This document shows, in pieces, positions 1 through 8,980 of a stretch of DNA of 47,073 nucleotides (its first letter is position 1; each line of letters begins with the position of its first letter). The stretch comes from Bacteroidales bacterium (GTDB lineage: Bacteria > Bacteroidota > Bacteroidia > Bacteroidales > WCHB1-69). The notes below the pieces were generated by a model that was not told the origin of the DNA, did no database searches, and worked only from the letters and a program-made list of their open reading frames with translations. Where the stretch lies: contig JAFVNW010000013.1 of NCBI GenBank assembly GCA_017506175.1, forward strand, positions 1-47,073. Reading direction: 5' to 3'. A program made the translations under genes and the position numbers.

Positions 1-72
1 AAAAAAATTAAAAGGGCTGAAAAAACCATATATTTGCCCTCGTAAGTTAATATTAACCAATTATTCCCCAAA

Positions 73-1500
73 ATGAAAAAAATTTGTTTGTTAAGCTTGA
101 TTCTGGGCCTGTTTTTCCTAAACAATCTGAAAGCCCAGAACGATCCGACCAACCTTAATTTTGAAAACTGGAACGGCATAGAGCCGGCAGGCTGGACATC
201 CTCCAACGATCTGTCGATGGATGGTGGCGGAGCGCAGACGGTATTCAAGGAGACCTCCAATCCCGGCGAGGGCAGTGCCTCCCTGAAACTGGTGACTGGA
301 AGCTGTCCTGAGTGCGAAAACTACAGTCTGCTGTTCCTGCCTCTTCCTTTCCCCAATCCTGTCGGCGGGTTCATACAGCTCGGCTCCATTGGCGAAGACG
401 GGGTGGCCTACACCAAGCGTCCGGTTTCAGTAGATTTCCTGTACAAAGCACATCCCATGGGCGATGATGCCTGCTGTTTCCACGTGGAGCTCACCAAGTA
501 CAACGCCACCACCGATGAGGATGAGCTCGTCGGGGAGGCCTATTTTGAAGTCAACAGCATCGTAGAGAACTGGACACATGTAAACATTCCTTTTGTCTAT
601 TCCACCACCGCCCAGCCCGACAAGCTGAGCATCTTCATCTGCTCCAGTGCCGGCTCTATACCCGACTGGTCTGCCATTGCGCCCGGAATGCCCACTCCTT
701 CGCAGCTGGGGCTTCCCGCACCCGTAGCAGGTAGCGAATTCTATGTTGACGGCATTGTGTTCAACATGCCCTCCTGCGACGGCTTCAGTGTTACTATGAC
801 CGGCACGCACGAAACTGCCATCGGAGCTGCCGACGGCACGGCCACCGCCACTCCAAACGGTGGTACCGCCCCCTACCAGTACCGTTGGAGTAATCTTGAA
901 ACCACGCAGACCATCACCGACCTGTTTCCGACCACCTACACCGTCACTGTAACCGATGCCAACGCTTGTCAGAAGGTCGGCAACTTCACTGTGAATCCCG
1001 CGGGATGCAATATCTCTGTGTCGATGACCGGCACCAACTCCAACTCCTATTCCATCTACTCCGGAACGGGCAGTGTCACCGCCAATGTCACCGGTGGGAA
1101 CCCGCCTTACAGCTACACTTGGAACACGGGGGCCTCCACCGCCACCATCTCCAACCTTCCCGTTGGCACCTACTCCGTTTTGGTAAAGGAAACCAACAAC
1201 CCGGGATGTTTCACATGGGGCTACTACACCGTGTTCGGCCCCGGAGGGTCAGGGATTTCCACCGTAGAATCCTGCAGTTTCAGAATGTATCCCAACCCCG
1301 CATCCAACCTCATCCGCTTTGAAGGCGACACTCCGCTCAAGGAAATCGAGGTCTATAACGCGGAAGGCAAACTCATCCTAAAGAAAAAGATTCAAAACAC
1401 CGAAGGCGACTTGGACATCAGCCACTTCGCCAAAGGACTATATCTTTTGAAAATCAATACGGAAAACGGTCCAGCGGAAGCCAAATTCGTGAAAGAATAA
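73..1500 (+). CDS. T9SS-exported SprB-repeat surface protein
   Basis: 475 aa. An N-terminal Sec signal peptide (MKK, hydrophobic core, cleavage near NLKAQ at about residue 22) is followed by a beta-rich region of about 210 residues that I do not recognise. Two tandem repeats of about 75 residues follow (about 235-310 and 312-390) with the SprB pattern G-x-A-x-V-x-x-GG-x-x-PY-x-Y-x-W, ending in YTVTVTDANxC or YSVLVKE. The C-terminus (about 402-475) is a type A T9SS sorting domain: MYPNPASN, then an EVYNAEGK strand, then GLYLLKI and a basic end. In this family Sec moves the protein to the periplasm, and the T9SS then exports it, cleaves the C-terminal domain and attaches it to the surface. The ligand or partner is unknown. 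SprB repeats occur in gliding adhesins, but the type is widespread and does not prove adhesion. A terminator-like hairpin follows the stop. Confidence 0.85.
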   Translation: MKKICLLSLILGLFFLNNLKAQNDPTNLNFENWNGIEPAGWTSSNDLSMDGGGAQTVFKETSNPGEGSASLKLVTGSCPECENYSLLFLPLPFPNPVGGFIQLGSIGEDGVAYTKRPVSVDFLYKAHPMGDDACCFHVELTKYNATTDEDELVGEAYFEVNSIVENWTHVNIPFVYSTTAQPDKLSIFICSSAGSIPDWSAIAPGMPTPSQLGLPAPVAGSEFYVDGIVFNMPSCDGFSVTMTGTHETAIGAADGTATATPNGGTAPYQYRWSNLETTQTITDLFPTTYTVTVTDANACQKVGNFTVNPAGCNISVSMTGTNSNSYSIYSGTGSVTANVTGGNPPYSYTWNTGASTATISNLPVGTYSVLVKETNNPGCFTWGYYTVFGPGGSGISTVESCSFRMYPNPASNLIRFEGDTPLKEIEVYNAEGKLILKKKIQNTEGDLDISHFAKGLYLLKINTENGPAEAKFVKE

Positions 1501-1519
1501 AGCAATAATCCATAATAAG

Positions 1520-1555
1520 AAAAAACGGGGCGGGCATATCCTGCGCCGTTTTTTT
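1520..1555. terminator. Rho-independent terminator after the SprB-repeat gene
   Basis: A-run, GC-rich stem (AACGGGGCGGG pairing imperfectly with CCTGCGCCGTT) and a run of seven T, starting about 20 bases after the stop codon. It is nearly symmetrical, so it could work in both directions. Confidence 0.75.
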
Positions 1556-1781
1556 ATGAGTCGTATTCCACACTTATCGTAGCGAGCGGACAATCCATAC
1601 AGAACATGCATACAGAACATGAGCGCGAACTCTATGCCAGTATTCTGAAACAGACAGGAAATCTCAAAGGCTGACGATTCTTGAGAGCGCGTGCCACTGG
1701 CACGCCACTGGCTGTACGCTCTGCTTCCTCCCCACACTGACGTGCGGGGTTATTGAAAACAGCTCCCTCTGGGAGCGCTTC

Positions 1782-1866
1782 GAAATCATCCACTTTAATC
1801 CTATAGTATTCATAATCACGGAGTCGTCTATCGCTTTTTTTTACAAGAGGGAAAGGGATAATTCCG
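1782..1866 (+). repeat. MITE-like interspersed element, copy A
   Basis: Shares with copy B (14917-14992) the left end AATCATCCxCTTAATC, the block TAGTATTCATAATCAC and the right end TTTACAAGA...AAAGGGATAATTCCG. The outer ends are imperfect inverted repeats (GGAATYATCCC type). No coding capacity. Confidence 0.65.
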
Positions 1867-1871
1867 AAAAA

Positions 1872-1913
1872 CAATTCTCAGTTCTCAGTTTTCAATTCTC
1901 AGTTTTCAATTCC
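1872..1913. repeat. Short AT-rich repeat (TTCAATTCTCAG units)
   Basis: Alternating units of TTCTCAG, TTTTCAA and TTTTCAG. Similar runs lie at 12798-12834, 35073-35110 and 36473-36501, all between genes. Confidence 0.6.
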
Positions 1914-1920
1914 GCCGTCA

Positions 1921-2328
1921 TCACCCCAGAACCTCATCCAAAAACCGATAGAGTTCCTCCTCGTTGCGGTAGGGATGAAGTTGGAAGTAGGCATTTCCGC
2001 TGAGCATGGCGGAGATTTTGGTTCGGGATTTGTCGTAAAAGATATGGACCGGCTTTTGGTACTTCTCGGCGTAGGCTAATTCGTACCCTACCCCTAAGGA
2101 TGGCGTCGTGCATTCCGCTATCACCAAGTCGCTCTCCCGCAGCCAGGCGGTGTCCTGCTCGTAGATGGCTTTGTCGCGGTTGGCCAGCCCCTCGGTCTTG
2201 CTTTTGGAGAGATCTCCCACGTGTTCGGTGAGTACCGTGTGTCGCCGCTGAATGTAGGCGATCATGCGTTGGTAAAGCTCAGCATCGGTTCTTCCACCGC
2301 GGATGGAGCCTGCAAAGTAGATTTTCAT
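1921..2328 (-). CDS. 2'-deoxynucleoside 5'-phosphate N-hydrolase (DNPH1/Rcl-like)
   Basis: 135 aa, soluble, no signal peptide. The start KIYFAGSIRGGR (residues 2-13) is the nucleotide-binding loop of the nucleoside 2-deoxyribosyltransferase fold. The later VLTEHVGD, EQDTAWLRESDLVIAE and PSLGVGYELAYA motifs match the DNPH1/Rcl branch rather than classic deoxyribosyltransferases: the acid in 'AE' and the glutamate of GYEL are the catalytic region in that family. Known members cut the N-glycosidic bond of 2'-deoxynucleoside monophosphates, giving base plus deoxyribose 5-phosphate, a nucleotide-sanitising reaction. The gene stands alone, downstream of and on the same strand as the glycosidase group, and has its own TATATTTG -7 element (2349-2356). 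Length and motif spacing fit a complete protein. The exact substrate base cannot be read from sequence. Confidence 0.8.
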   Translation of the reverse strand: MKIYFAGSIRGGRTDAELYQRMIAYIQRRHTVLTEHVGDLSKSKTEGLANRDKAIYEQDTAWLRESDLVIAECTTPSLGVGYELAYAEKYQKPVHIFYDKSRTKISAMLSGNAYFQLHPYRNEEELYRFLDEVLG

Positions 2329-2348
2329 TGGATTGATTTTTTAGAATG

Positions 2349-2356
2349 CAAATATA
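2349..2356 (-). promoter_or_regulatory. Promoter -7 element of the DNPH1-like gene
   Basis: TATATTTG on the minus strand, 21 bases before the start codon, matches the Bacteroidetes TAnnTTTG -7 consensus. Confidence 0.55.
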
Positions 2357-2398
2357 CGAAGATTTCCGTTTTACCGCTTCAGGCGACCATGTGGGCTG

Positions 2399-4783
2399 CT
2401 ACCGCACCTCAAACTTCCCCTCCAGCCGGATGTCCTGCGAGGATTCACCCACCATCAGCGTGAAAGCGCCAGGCTCGACCACCCATTGCAAATCACCGTT
2501 CAACATCATCAAATTCTCTTCAGTCAAATGGAAAATGAGACGCCGGCTCTCCCCCGCCTTCAAATCCACCTTGGAGAAATGGCACAAACGGCGTTCGGGC
2601 TGGATGACCGAAGCGGCTTCATCCCGCAAGTACAACTGCGGCACCGCAAAACCTTGACGGCTTCCCGCGTTTTTGATGGTAAACGACACGGTGAATAGCG
2701 TTTGCGGCCCCTCCTCTTTTTGCAGCGGGGAATCGAATTTCTCAATCTTCAAATCCGAATACTCAAAATGCGTATAGCTCAAACCATAACCGAAAGGGTA
2801 TAGCGGCTGCGCTGAGCCATCAGTGTAATCCCTTCTCGGATAGGTATTGTTGTAATAGACAGGCAATTGACCGACATTTCTGGGATAAGAAATCGGGAGA
2901 TGCCCCGACGGATTCACATCGCCGAAGAGGATGTCGGCAATGGCTTCGCCACCGCGACTTCCTGGATACCACGCATTCAAAATAGCCGGCACGTTCGCAT
3001 CCGCCCAGGTCAAGTCTAACGGACGGCCCTGAATCATCACCAGCACCACCGGCTTGCCCGTGGCGCAAACCGCCTCCAGCAGTTGAAGCTGCAAGCCCGG
3101 AAGAGCAAGGTCGCACTTGTCGAAGCCCTCGCCTGACTCCATGTCACTGACCGTTTGCACCGAGGCATCGGCGGCGCCCGTCGTTTGATAGTTGGTACTG
3201 AAATCACGCGCACTGGAGCCGCCCAAAACCATCACAACCACATCCGAAGCCGCCGCCGCCCGCACCGCCTTGTCAATCTCGTTCCACGCGGTATCACGCA
3301 CGGCACACCCCTTCATATAGTCAATCCGCGCTTTCGGCACTTCAGACCGAATCCCCTCCAATATCGTCACCACATCCTCCTCGTGCTGCGGCGCCGTGTA
3401 ATCGCCCAACATATTGTACAAGTTGTCGGCATTGGGCCCGATAACCGCAATTCGCTGAATATCTTTGGATAACGGAAGAAGTCCGTTTTCGTTTTTCAAC
3501 ATCACAACCGACTGTGCAGCAGTTACATAGGCGGCCAATTGCTCTTCGGGATGCACGTTGAAATCATCGGGCTGTTCTTTGTCAGTTGAAACAAACGAGC
3601 TGTCGAAAAGTCCGAGTTTGAATTTCGCCTCCAAAATAGGACGGACGGCTTCATCCAACATTTGCTCGGTTACAAGCCCTAATCTTAGCGCTTCCAAAAG
3701 CGGTTCCGCATAGCAGGATGCGCCCAAATCGATGTTCACACCGGCTTTCAGTGCAATGGCTGCGGCCTCCTTCTTATCCGCTGCAAACCGCTGCCCAACA
3801 AGTCCGTCGATGGCGAACAAATCCGACATCACCATGCCTTGGAAGCCCCATTCTTTGCGCAGGACATCCTTCAAGAGCCACTCGTTTCCCGTACAGGGGA
3901 CCCCGTCCACATCGTTGTAGGCGGTCATCAGACCTTGCATGCGCTGGTGCTTGATGGGCATCATAAACGGATACGAAAGCACACTGAGAAGTTCGTTGCG
4001 TCCCACGTGGGCTGGTGCTCCGTTGTGTCCACCCTCGGAAGTCCCATACGCAGTAAAATGCTTGGGAACGGCCACCATGTTGCTGTAATCGCACCCTGTA
4101 ACAAACGCCTCCGCCATCATCGCCGACAGGCACGGGTCCTCGCCGTAACTCTCTTCCACCCGCGACCAACGCGGATCGCGCACGATATCCACTACCGGGC
4201 CGAATGCGAGGTGCGCGCCCTGCAAAGCCGCCTGCCACGAAATCGCAACGCCAACTTGCTTTTCCAATGGCGCGTTGAAGGTAGAGGCACGCCCGATGCC
4301 CGTTGGAAAAACGGTAGTGCCGATAGCCATGTGACCATGCGGGCACTCTTCGGCAAAAAACAACGGGATTCCGAGGCGCGTGTTCTGCCGTACCCAACGT
4401 TGCATACGGTCGGTAAGTTGACGCGCCGAAGGCGGGGTCAGTCCATTGTCAAATCCCTTTTCCGTCCATGGGTCGGCGCGCATCAAAGCCCACGTCCCGC
4501 CGATATGTCTTTCAAGGATGTCCTTTTCGAACTTCTCCGTAAGCACATACCCGGAACCCTGTTTCTCGTAGTACGGCCAGCCCATCGTCATCGCCATCTG
4601 CCCCACTTTCTCCTCCACCGTCATCATTTTCAAGAGATGGGAAACTCTCGCCGAAACCTCCAAATCGGGATTCTCGTAAGGGTCCAATCGTCCGTTGCGG
4701 TTCAAATCATTGTACTTCTGCGCAAAAAGAAGAACCGGCAACGAAAGCAGGAAGATGAGAACTGTTTTTTTCATAATTGACAT
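2399..4783 (-). CDS. Glycoside hydrolase family 3 (beta-glucosidase type)
   Basis: 794 aa. Signal peptide at 1-21 (KKTVLIFLLSLPVLLFAQ), then a short NDLNRNGRLDPYENP segment that looks like a calcium-binding dockerin-like loop. GH3 N-terminal barrel at about 50-390, with KHFTAYG (241-247) and the nucleophile motif MVMSD (Asp321). The alpha/beta sandwich domain follows (about 420-640), and a C-terminal fibronectin III-like domain ends the protein (about 690-794). Members hydrolyse beta-glucosides, beta-xylosides or related beta-linked sugars from the non-reducing end, here in the periplasm or at the surface. The second ATG (4774) is an equally good start; GAGGAAA lies just upstream. It is followed on the same strand by the DNPH1-like gene and preceded by an alpha-L-fucosidase, 49 bases away, suggesting a shared transcript. 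Substrate linkage is not readable from sequence. Confidence 0.9.
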   Translation of the reverse strand: MSIMKKTVLIFLLSLPVLLFAQKYNDLNRNGRLDPYENPDLEVSARVSHLLKMMTVEEKVGQMAMTMGWPYYEKQGSGYVLTEKFEKDILERHIGGTWALMRADPWTEKGFDNGLTPPSARQLTDRMQRWVRQNTRLGIPLFFAEECPHGHMAIGTTVFPTGIGRASTFNAPLEKQVGVAISWQAALQGAHLAFGPVVDIVRDPRWSRVEESYGEDPCLSAMMAEAFVTGCDYSNMVAVPKHFTAYGTSEGGHNGAPAHVGRNELLSVLSYPFMMPIKHQRMQGLMTAYNDVDGVPCTGNEWLLKDVLRKEWGFQGMVMSDLFAIDGLVGQRFAADKKEAAAIALKAGVNIDLGASCYAEPLLEALRLGLVTEQMLDEAVRPILEAKFKLGLFDSSFVSTDKEQPDDFNVHPEEQLAAYVTAAQSVVMLKNENGLLPLSKDIQRIAVIGPNADNLYNMLGDYTAPQHEEDVVTILEGIRSEVPKARIDYMKGCAVRDTAWNEIDKAVRAAAASDVVVMVLGGSSARDFSTNYQTTGAADASVQTVSDMESGEGFDKCDLALPGLQLQLLEAVCATGKPVVLVMIQGRPLDLTWADANVPAILNAWYPGSRGGEAIADILFGDVNPSGHLPISYPRNVGQLPVYYNNTYPRRDYTDGSAQPLYPFGYGLSYTHFEYSDLKIEKFDSPLQKEEGPQTLFTVSFTIKNAGSRQGFAVPQLYLRDEAASVIQPERRLCHFSKVDLKAGESRRLIFHLTEENLMMLNGDLQWVVEPGAFTLMVGESSQDIRLEGKFEVR

Positions 4784-4832
4784 CGAATTTCCTCTGTCAG
4801 ATAATTATGTAAAGAGGCGACAAGACAGATCT

Positions 4833-6242
4833 CTACATTGTGAATCGAATCGCTATGGTTTGCGCACTTCCCGCAATTTTCTTAGGAAGTGTCACTGTCA
4901 CCTGTCCGTCGTTGACCTTGACCACATATTTGAGAGGAATCATTTTTGAGCCGTCCAAAATGTACATCTTAGAGCCCTTTTCGGGCAGATTGCCGTGCCA
5001 TGTTAAAGTTGCCGGAAGCGGATTTGAGGCATCTGCAGTAACGATAGCGTAGGTCGTTTCCCCGTCCTTTTTAGCTGTGAACCAGACATTTCCATCATTA
5101 TAATGGGGAAGCGGACGCGTATTGTAGATGGCCTCTCCGTTCTTTTCAAGCCACCTCCCTATTTCGTACAACCGCTCCACGACGGGCGGTTCGATAAGTC
5201 CTTCAGGAGTCGGGCCGACGCCCAAGAGCAGGCTGCCGCCCTTCGCCACCACCTCCACCAGCATATTGATGATTTGGGAGGCGGGCTTGAAAGTGGCATG
5301 CGGCACATAGCCCCAGTCCTTGCTCAGCGGCACGCAGGTCTCCCATGGGTAGCCCAATTGCTTCTCCGGGACCATCTTTTCAGGCGTGCGGTAATTCTCG
5401 TACTTTCCTGTGACCGTCCGATCCACGATGAGCAGTCCGGGCTGGTTGCGACGTGCCATCGCCGCAATTGCATCCATCCCGACATCCTCTTTCGGAGCGC
5501 GCACCCAGCCGCCATCCAACCACAAAATATCAATGCTCCCATAGTTGCGAGTCACTTCATCTATCTGATTATAAACAAATTGCTTAAAATCCGACCATCT
5601 CTGCGGATGGTTTGCGATGTTGTAGTTGACATGCCGGTCGGGCGTGGCAAAATGGCTCCACCAATAATCCTGCGAATGCCAATCCGGCTTGGAGAAATAG
5701 GCGCCAACCATCATGTTGCGCGAACGAAAAGCCTCAAATACATAGCGCGCCACATCCGCTTTCGGGTTGTTCTTGAACGGCCCTTTGGCGATGGAATAGT
5801 CACTGTACTTCGTGTCGAAGAGGGCAAAGCCGTCATGGTGTTTGGTGGTGAAAACCACATACTTCATACCAGCCTTCTGCGCCACATCCGCCCACTGGTT
5901 CGGATCGAACTGCGTGGGATTGAAGTGCTCCGACAGTTCCCAGTACCATTTCTTATACTCGTTATAATCGAAAGTGCTATCGCGCGGAATCCAATCCACG
6001 TCCTCAGAACAGATGGACCACGACTCCACAATTCCAGGCACGGAATAGATACCCCAGTGGATAATCATCCCGAACTTAAGGTCACGCCAACGCTCCAGCT
6101 TGGCCTGCACCAAAGGATCTTGCGGCGGGAAGTACTCCGCATCCAATCGCAGGTCAGGATTGGCCTCTTCCGCATTTTGAGCAGAAGCACAAAAATGACA
6201 ACAAAATACAAAAAACAATAACAGGAGAATTGCCCTTTTCAT
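4833..6242 (-). CDS. Alpha-L-fucosidase, GH29
   Basis: 469 aa from the start at 6242. The frame stays open 38 codons further upstream, but MKRAILLLLFFVF begins a clean signal peptide ending near SAQ, so the inner ATG was chosen. GH29 features: FGMIIHWGIYSVPG (about 57-70), YVVFTTKHHDGFALFDT (about 128-144) and WLDGGW (241-246), whose Asp243 is at the position of the catalytic nucleophile. A beta-sandwich domain follows from about 385. The family removes alpha-L-fucose from glycans with retention of configuration; hosts' mucin and milk glycans or plant xyloglucan are typical sources. It lies 34 bases downstream of a small exported protein and directly before the GH3 gene. No SusC/SusD pair or sensor lies beside it, so this is not a classic polysaccharide utilization locus. 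Confidence 0.9.
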   Translation of the reverse strand: MKRAILLLLFFVFCCHFCASAQNAEEANPDLRLDAEYFPPQDPLVQAKLERWRDLKFGMIIHWGIYSVPGIVESWSICSEDVDWIPRDSTFDYNEYKKWYWELSEHFNPTQFDPNQWADVAQKAGMKYVVFTTKHHDGFALFDTKYSDYSIAKGPFKNNPKADVARYVFEAFRSRNMMVGAYFSKPDWHSQDYWWSHFATPDRHVNYNIANHPQRWSDFKQFVYNQIDEVTRNYGSIDILWLDGGWVRAPKEDVGMDAIAAMARRNQPGLLIVDRTVTGKYENYRTPEKMVPEKQLGYPWETCVPLSKDWGYVPHATFKPASQIINMLVEVVAKGGSLLLGVGPTPEGLIEPPVVERLYEIGRWLEKNGEAIYNTRPLPHYNDGNVWFTAKKDGETTYAIVTADASNPLPATLTWHGNLPEKGSKMYILDGSKMIPLKYVVKVNDGQVTVTLPKKIAGSAQTIAIRFTM

Positions 6243-6276
6243 ATACGGATGTACGAACGCAAAGTATTGCGTCGCG

Positions 6277-6672
6277 CTAGTTCCTGTTTCCCACCTCCTT
6301 GCTGAAATCGACTTTCCACTTTCCATCAACCCAAACGAGCGTATATTTTTTTTCAATCTGCTTGCCTTCGTTTTTGCAATGGAAAACGACAGTGACTATA
6401 ACTTCCTGATTTTCAACAACAACTTCTTCATTAATGACAGAAACGTCCACGAGCCCGCCCAGTCCATCGCACTCGGCTTTGACGCTTTGGGCATAATTGA
6501 AAAGCGAATGGGCGGAGATGGCCATCAAGCCTGCTTTTACGCCATCGCCATGACCGACGTAAAAACCGAACTGACGAGCGGCATCGGCAGCAGGACTTCC
6601 GTCATTAGAGGCTTTACATACTGATAATGAACAAGTTAACAAGATTACAAGAGCGAAAATGATTTTTTTCAT
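6277..6672 (-). CDS. Small exported protein, NTF2-like/DUF4878 type
   Basis: 131 aa. Signal peptide at 1-21 (KKIIFALVILLTCSLSVCKA). The rest is a compact alpha+beta domain: a helix with SPAADAARQFGFYVGHGD, then strands VDVSVINEEVVVENQEVIVTVVFHCKNEG and KKYTLVWVDGKWKVDFSKE. The final pattern (charged strand, WVDGKWKVDF) is typical of DUF4878/NTF2-like lipoprotein-type domains that bind unknown small ligands. There is no lipobox: the Cys at residue 19 lacks a proper -3 to -1 context. It starts the minus-strand group with the fucosidase and the GH3 enzyme. Function unknown; family call moderate. Confidence 0.7.
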   Translation of the reverse strand: MKKIIFALVILLTCSLSVCKASNDGSPAADAARQFGFYVGHGDGVKAGLMAISAHSLFNYAQSVKAECDGLGGLVDVSVINEEVVVENQEVIVTVVFHCKNEGKQIEKKYTLVWVDGKWKVDFSKEVGNRN

Positions 6673-6733
6673 AGCTATAAAATTCTGTAGGGATTTGTAT
6701 TAAATCATCATGCAAAATTGTCAATTATCAATG

Positions 6734-6771
6734 GCAAAGGTGGAATGCGGTCAATGTCATTCCACCTTTGC
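6734..6771 (-). terminator. Terminator-like hairpin after rny
   Basis: Perfect 14-base inverted repeat GCAAAGGTGGAATG / CATTCCACCTTTGC with a 10-base loop, 9 bases beyond the rny stop codon. The T-run is weak, so termination is inferred from position and stem. Confidence 0.6.
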
Positions 6772-6779
6772 GAGTTGAT

Positions 6780-8357
6780 TTATCGTGCGTAGTTCACCGA
6801 GCGGGTTTCGCGGATGACGGTGATTTTAATTTGACCTGGATAGGTCATTTCATTTTGAATTTTCTTGGAGAGATCGAAGGAGATTTGGTCGGCCTGCTGG
6901 TCGGTAACCTTTTCGGCGCCGACGATGACGCGGAGTTCGCGACCGGCTTGAATAGCGTAGGTTTTGACTACGCCTGGGTAGGTAAGAGCCAGATTCTCAA
7001 GGTCGTTCAATCTCTTCATATAGGCTTCCACCACTTCGCGGCGGGCACCTGGGCGGGCACCGGAGATGGCGTCGCAGACCTGTACAAGCGGGGAAATCAG
7101 GTTGGTCATTTCCATCTCATCGTGGTGGGCGCCGATGGCGTTCACAATTTCCGGTTTCTCCTTATACTGCTCTGCCAGTTGGGCACCAAAGAGGGCGTGC
7201 GGCATTTCGGGTTCGGTATCGGGCACTTTGCCGATATCGTGAAGCAGTCCGGCGCGTTTGGCCAACTTGGCGTTCAATCCCAGTTCAGCAGCCATGGTAG
7301 CACAAAGGTTTGCAACCTCCTTGGAGTGTTGTAGCAGGTTCTGACCATAGGAAGAGCGGTAGCGCATTTTGCCGACCATGCGCATGAGTTCGTGCGGCAT
7401 GTTGTGGATGCCGAGGTCGATGCAGGTGCGTTTGCCGATTTCGTTGATTTCCTGCTCGATTTGCTTCTTGGTTTTGGCGACGATTTCCTCGATGCGGGCG
7501 GGGTGGATGCGACCGTCGGTAACCAGTTTCTGGAGGGAGAGTCGGGCCACTTCGCGGCGCACGGGGTCGAAGCTGGAGAGCAGGATGGTGTCGGGGGAGT
7601 CGTCGATGATGATGTCAACGCCAGTAAGGTTTTCCAGGGCGCGGATATTGCGGCCTTCGCGGCCGATGATCCTACCCTTGATTTCATCATTTTCGATATT
7701 GAAGACGGAGACGGCGTTTTCGAGGGCCGTTTCCACGCCAGTGCGCTGGATGGATTTGATAACCAGCTTCTTGGCTTCCATATTGGCGGTATTCTGGGCT
7801 TCGTCCACAATCTCCTTGATGGTGACCATGGCTTCCGCGCGGGCCTCGTCCTCCATCAGTTGGATGAGTTGTTCCTTGGCCTGTTGGGCGCTCAGTTCGG
7901 CGATGGATTCAAGTTTCGCCTTCTGGATAGCGGTTTGTTTGTCGAGTTCCTCTTGTTTTTGGCGGTTGGCTTCAATTTGACGGTCCAGTTTTTCCTTCAG
8001 TGCGTTGTTCTCGTTGACTTTGCGGTTGAGTTCTTCTGTCTTTTGGTTCAAGCTGGCCTCTTTTTGCTTGATGCGGTTTTCGCCGGCGGCAATTTGCTGG
8101 TTCTTCTCGTTGACCAACTTCTCGTGTTCGGATTTGAGTTGGAGAAATTTTTCCTTAGCTTGGAGGATTTTCTCCTTTTTCAGCAGTTCGGCATCCTCTT
8201 CAGACTTTTTCTTGATGGCCTTGGCTTCGTCTTTTGCTTTTTGCATGAGCGCGGCACTGCCTTTGGTGATAGTTTTTTTGAGGAGGGTATAGGAAATAGC
8301 TATTCCAATTCCGACACCAACCACGCCTGCAATGATTCCAATTATTAATACGTTCAT
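6780..8357 (-). CDS. rny: Ribonuclease Y
   Basis: 525 aa. N-terminal membrane anchor (residues 4-25, [23 protein letters not shown]), long charged coiled coil (about 30-190), KH domain with [15 protein letters not shown] (228-242) and an HD phosphohydrolase domain with LLHDIGK (371-377; His373 and Asp374 bind metal). This is the standard RNase Y order and length. The enzyme is a membrane-tethered endoribonuclease that starts mRNA decay. It lies downstream of zapA with a 6S RNA between them, a gene order I recognise from other Bacteroidetes. Transcription may come from the zapB-like/zapA promoter or from read-through past the 6S RNA. Confidence 0.95.
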   Translation of the reverse strand: MNVLIIGIIAGVVGVGIGIAISYTLLKKTITKGSAALMQKAKDEAKAIKKKSEEDAELLKKEKILQAKEKFLQLKSEHEKLVNEKNQQIAAGENRIKQKEASLNQKTEELNRKVNENNALKEKLDRQIEANRQKQEELDKQTAIQKAKLESIAELSAQQAKEQLIQLMEDEARAEAMVTIKEIVDEAQNTANMEAKKLVIKSIQRTGVETALENAVSVFNIENDEIKGRIIGREGRNIRALENLTGVDIIIDDSPDTILLSSFDPVRREVARLSLQKLVTDGRIHPARIEEIVAKTKKQIEQEINEIGKRTCIDLGIHNMPHELMRMVGKMRYRSSYGQNLLQHSKEVANLCATMAAELGLNAKLAKRAGLLHDIGKVPDTEPEMPHALFGAQLAEQYKEKPEIVNAIGAHHDEMEMTNLISPLVQVCDAISGARPGARREVVEAYMKRLNDLENLALTYPGVVKTYAIQAGRELRVIVGAEKVTDQQADQISFDLSKKIQNEMTYPGQIKITVIRETRSVNYAR

Positions 8358-8410
8358 AGATTTAATTTAGGTTGATAATATATTGTGATTTAAGTGTTTA
8401 TAAATAAAAA

Positions 8411-8600
8411 GCCCGCAAACGTTCTATAGGGTTCTGTAAACTCCTATCATATACGGTGAGGGCGCCTTCGCCCCTCGAAAGTCCCTCGGGCGCAGGAGCG
8501 CCTTGTCTTGCGACAACAGGGCCGGTTCTAATGGCAAACGAGCATATCCCTCAATAATTTTGTGTTGAGTTTACCGGACGTATCCGAACGAATGCGGGTG
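8411..8600 (-). ncRNA. ssrS: 6S RNA
   Basis: About 190 nt on the minus strand in the 263-base gap between zapA and rny. The ends form a long closing stem: CCCGC-n3-CGTTC (8598-8586) pairs with GAACG-n3-GCGGG (8424-8412), and GTAAACTC (8574-8567) pairs perfectly with GAGTTTAC (8443-8436). Inside lie a large unpaired region and local hairpins such as TTGTC-GCAA-GACAA and GGCGC-TCCT-GCGCC. A long rod with a central bubble is how 6S RNA mimics an open promoter and binds housekeeping RNA polymerase. The 3' arm runs into TTTTTATTT, a terminator-like end. Position next to zapA is also the usual place of ssrS in Proteobacteria. Ends are approximate; a covariance-model search (Rfam 6S) would settle it. 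Confidence 0.72.
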
Positions 8601-8620
8601 TGGTGTATTCAAAGAGCCTT

Positions 8621-8980
8621 TTAATCAACGTTTTGCGCTGAAGTGGGTTCCATTATTTCCTTCTCTTCCTGCTCCAAAGCGTCCAATGCCTGTTCCATCA
8701 ATTCGGCTAAGCGGCTCAAACGCTCCATTCGCGGCAGCAGATTTTCTTCGTAACTATTCAGTTTCTCTTCTTTGGCTATATAGTTAACAGTCTGATCTAA
8801 AAGCAATTTAGAGAGCAAGTCCTGGTGATCTGTATAATTCCATCTTTTGGCAAAATCGGTTGCTTTTTCGTTGATTCGTTTTTCGGCTTCGCGGTAATAA
8901 CTCTCGAACTCCTTTCTAATCCACAAGTCAATGTGCCGCTGCAAGACCTCTATCTTGATGTGGATTTTTTCCTCTTCCAT
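8621..8980 (-). CDS. zapA: Cell division protein ZapA
   Basis: 119 aa, no signal peptide. It opens with a short beta segment (KIHIKIEVLQRHIDLWI) and continues as long helices ending in an acidic tail, the ZapA layout: a small globular head and a coiled coil. ZapA binds and bundles FtsZ filaments at midcell. The stop codon of the upstream 96-aa coiled-coil gene abuts this start (8981/8980), so the two are translated from one message. A 6S RNA and rny follow. The family is short and divergent in Bacteroidetes, so the name rests partly on gene order. Confidence 0.75.
   Translation of the reverse strand: MEEEKIHIKIEVLQRHIDLWIRKEFESYYREAEKRINEKATDFAKRWNYTDHQDLLSKLLLDQTVNYIAKEEKLNSYEENLLPRMERLSRLAELMEQALDALEQEEKEIMEPTSAQNVD

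Larger units (their letters stand above)
1556..1920. other. Gene-free stretch with palindromes and a small repeat
   Basis: No credible gene. It holds a perfect tandem of the 13-mer CATACAGAACATG (1596-1621), a palindrome GCGTGCCA-C-TGGCACGC (1689-1705), a hairpin GCTCCC-TCT-GGGAGC (1762-1776), copy A of a MITE-like element (1782-1866) and an AT-rich heptamer-type repeat (1872-1913). This looks like accumulated small repeats rather than coding DNA. Confidence 0.6.

Noticed and set aside
1596-1621. Tandem 13-mer CATACAGAACATG x2 as a CRISPR or operator
   Set aside because: Only two copies without spacers and far from a promoter; likely a small slip duplication.
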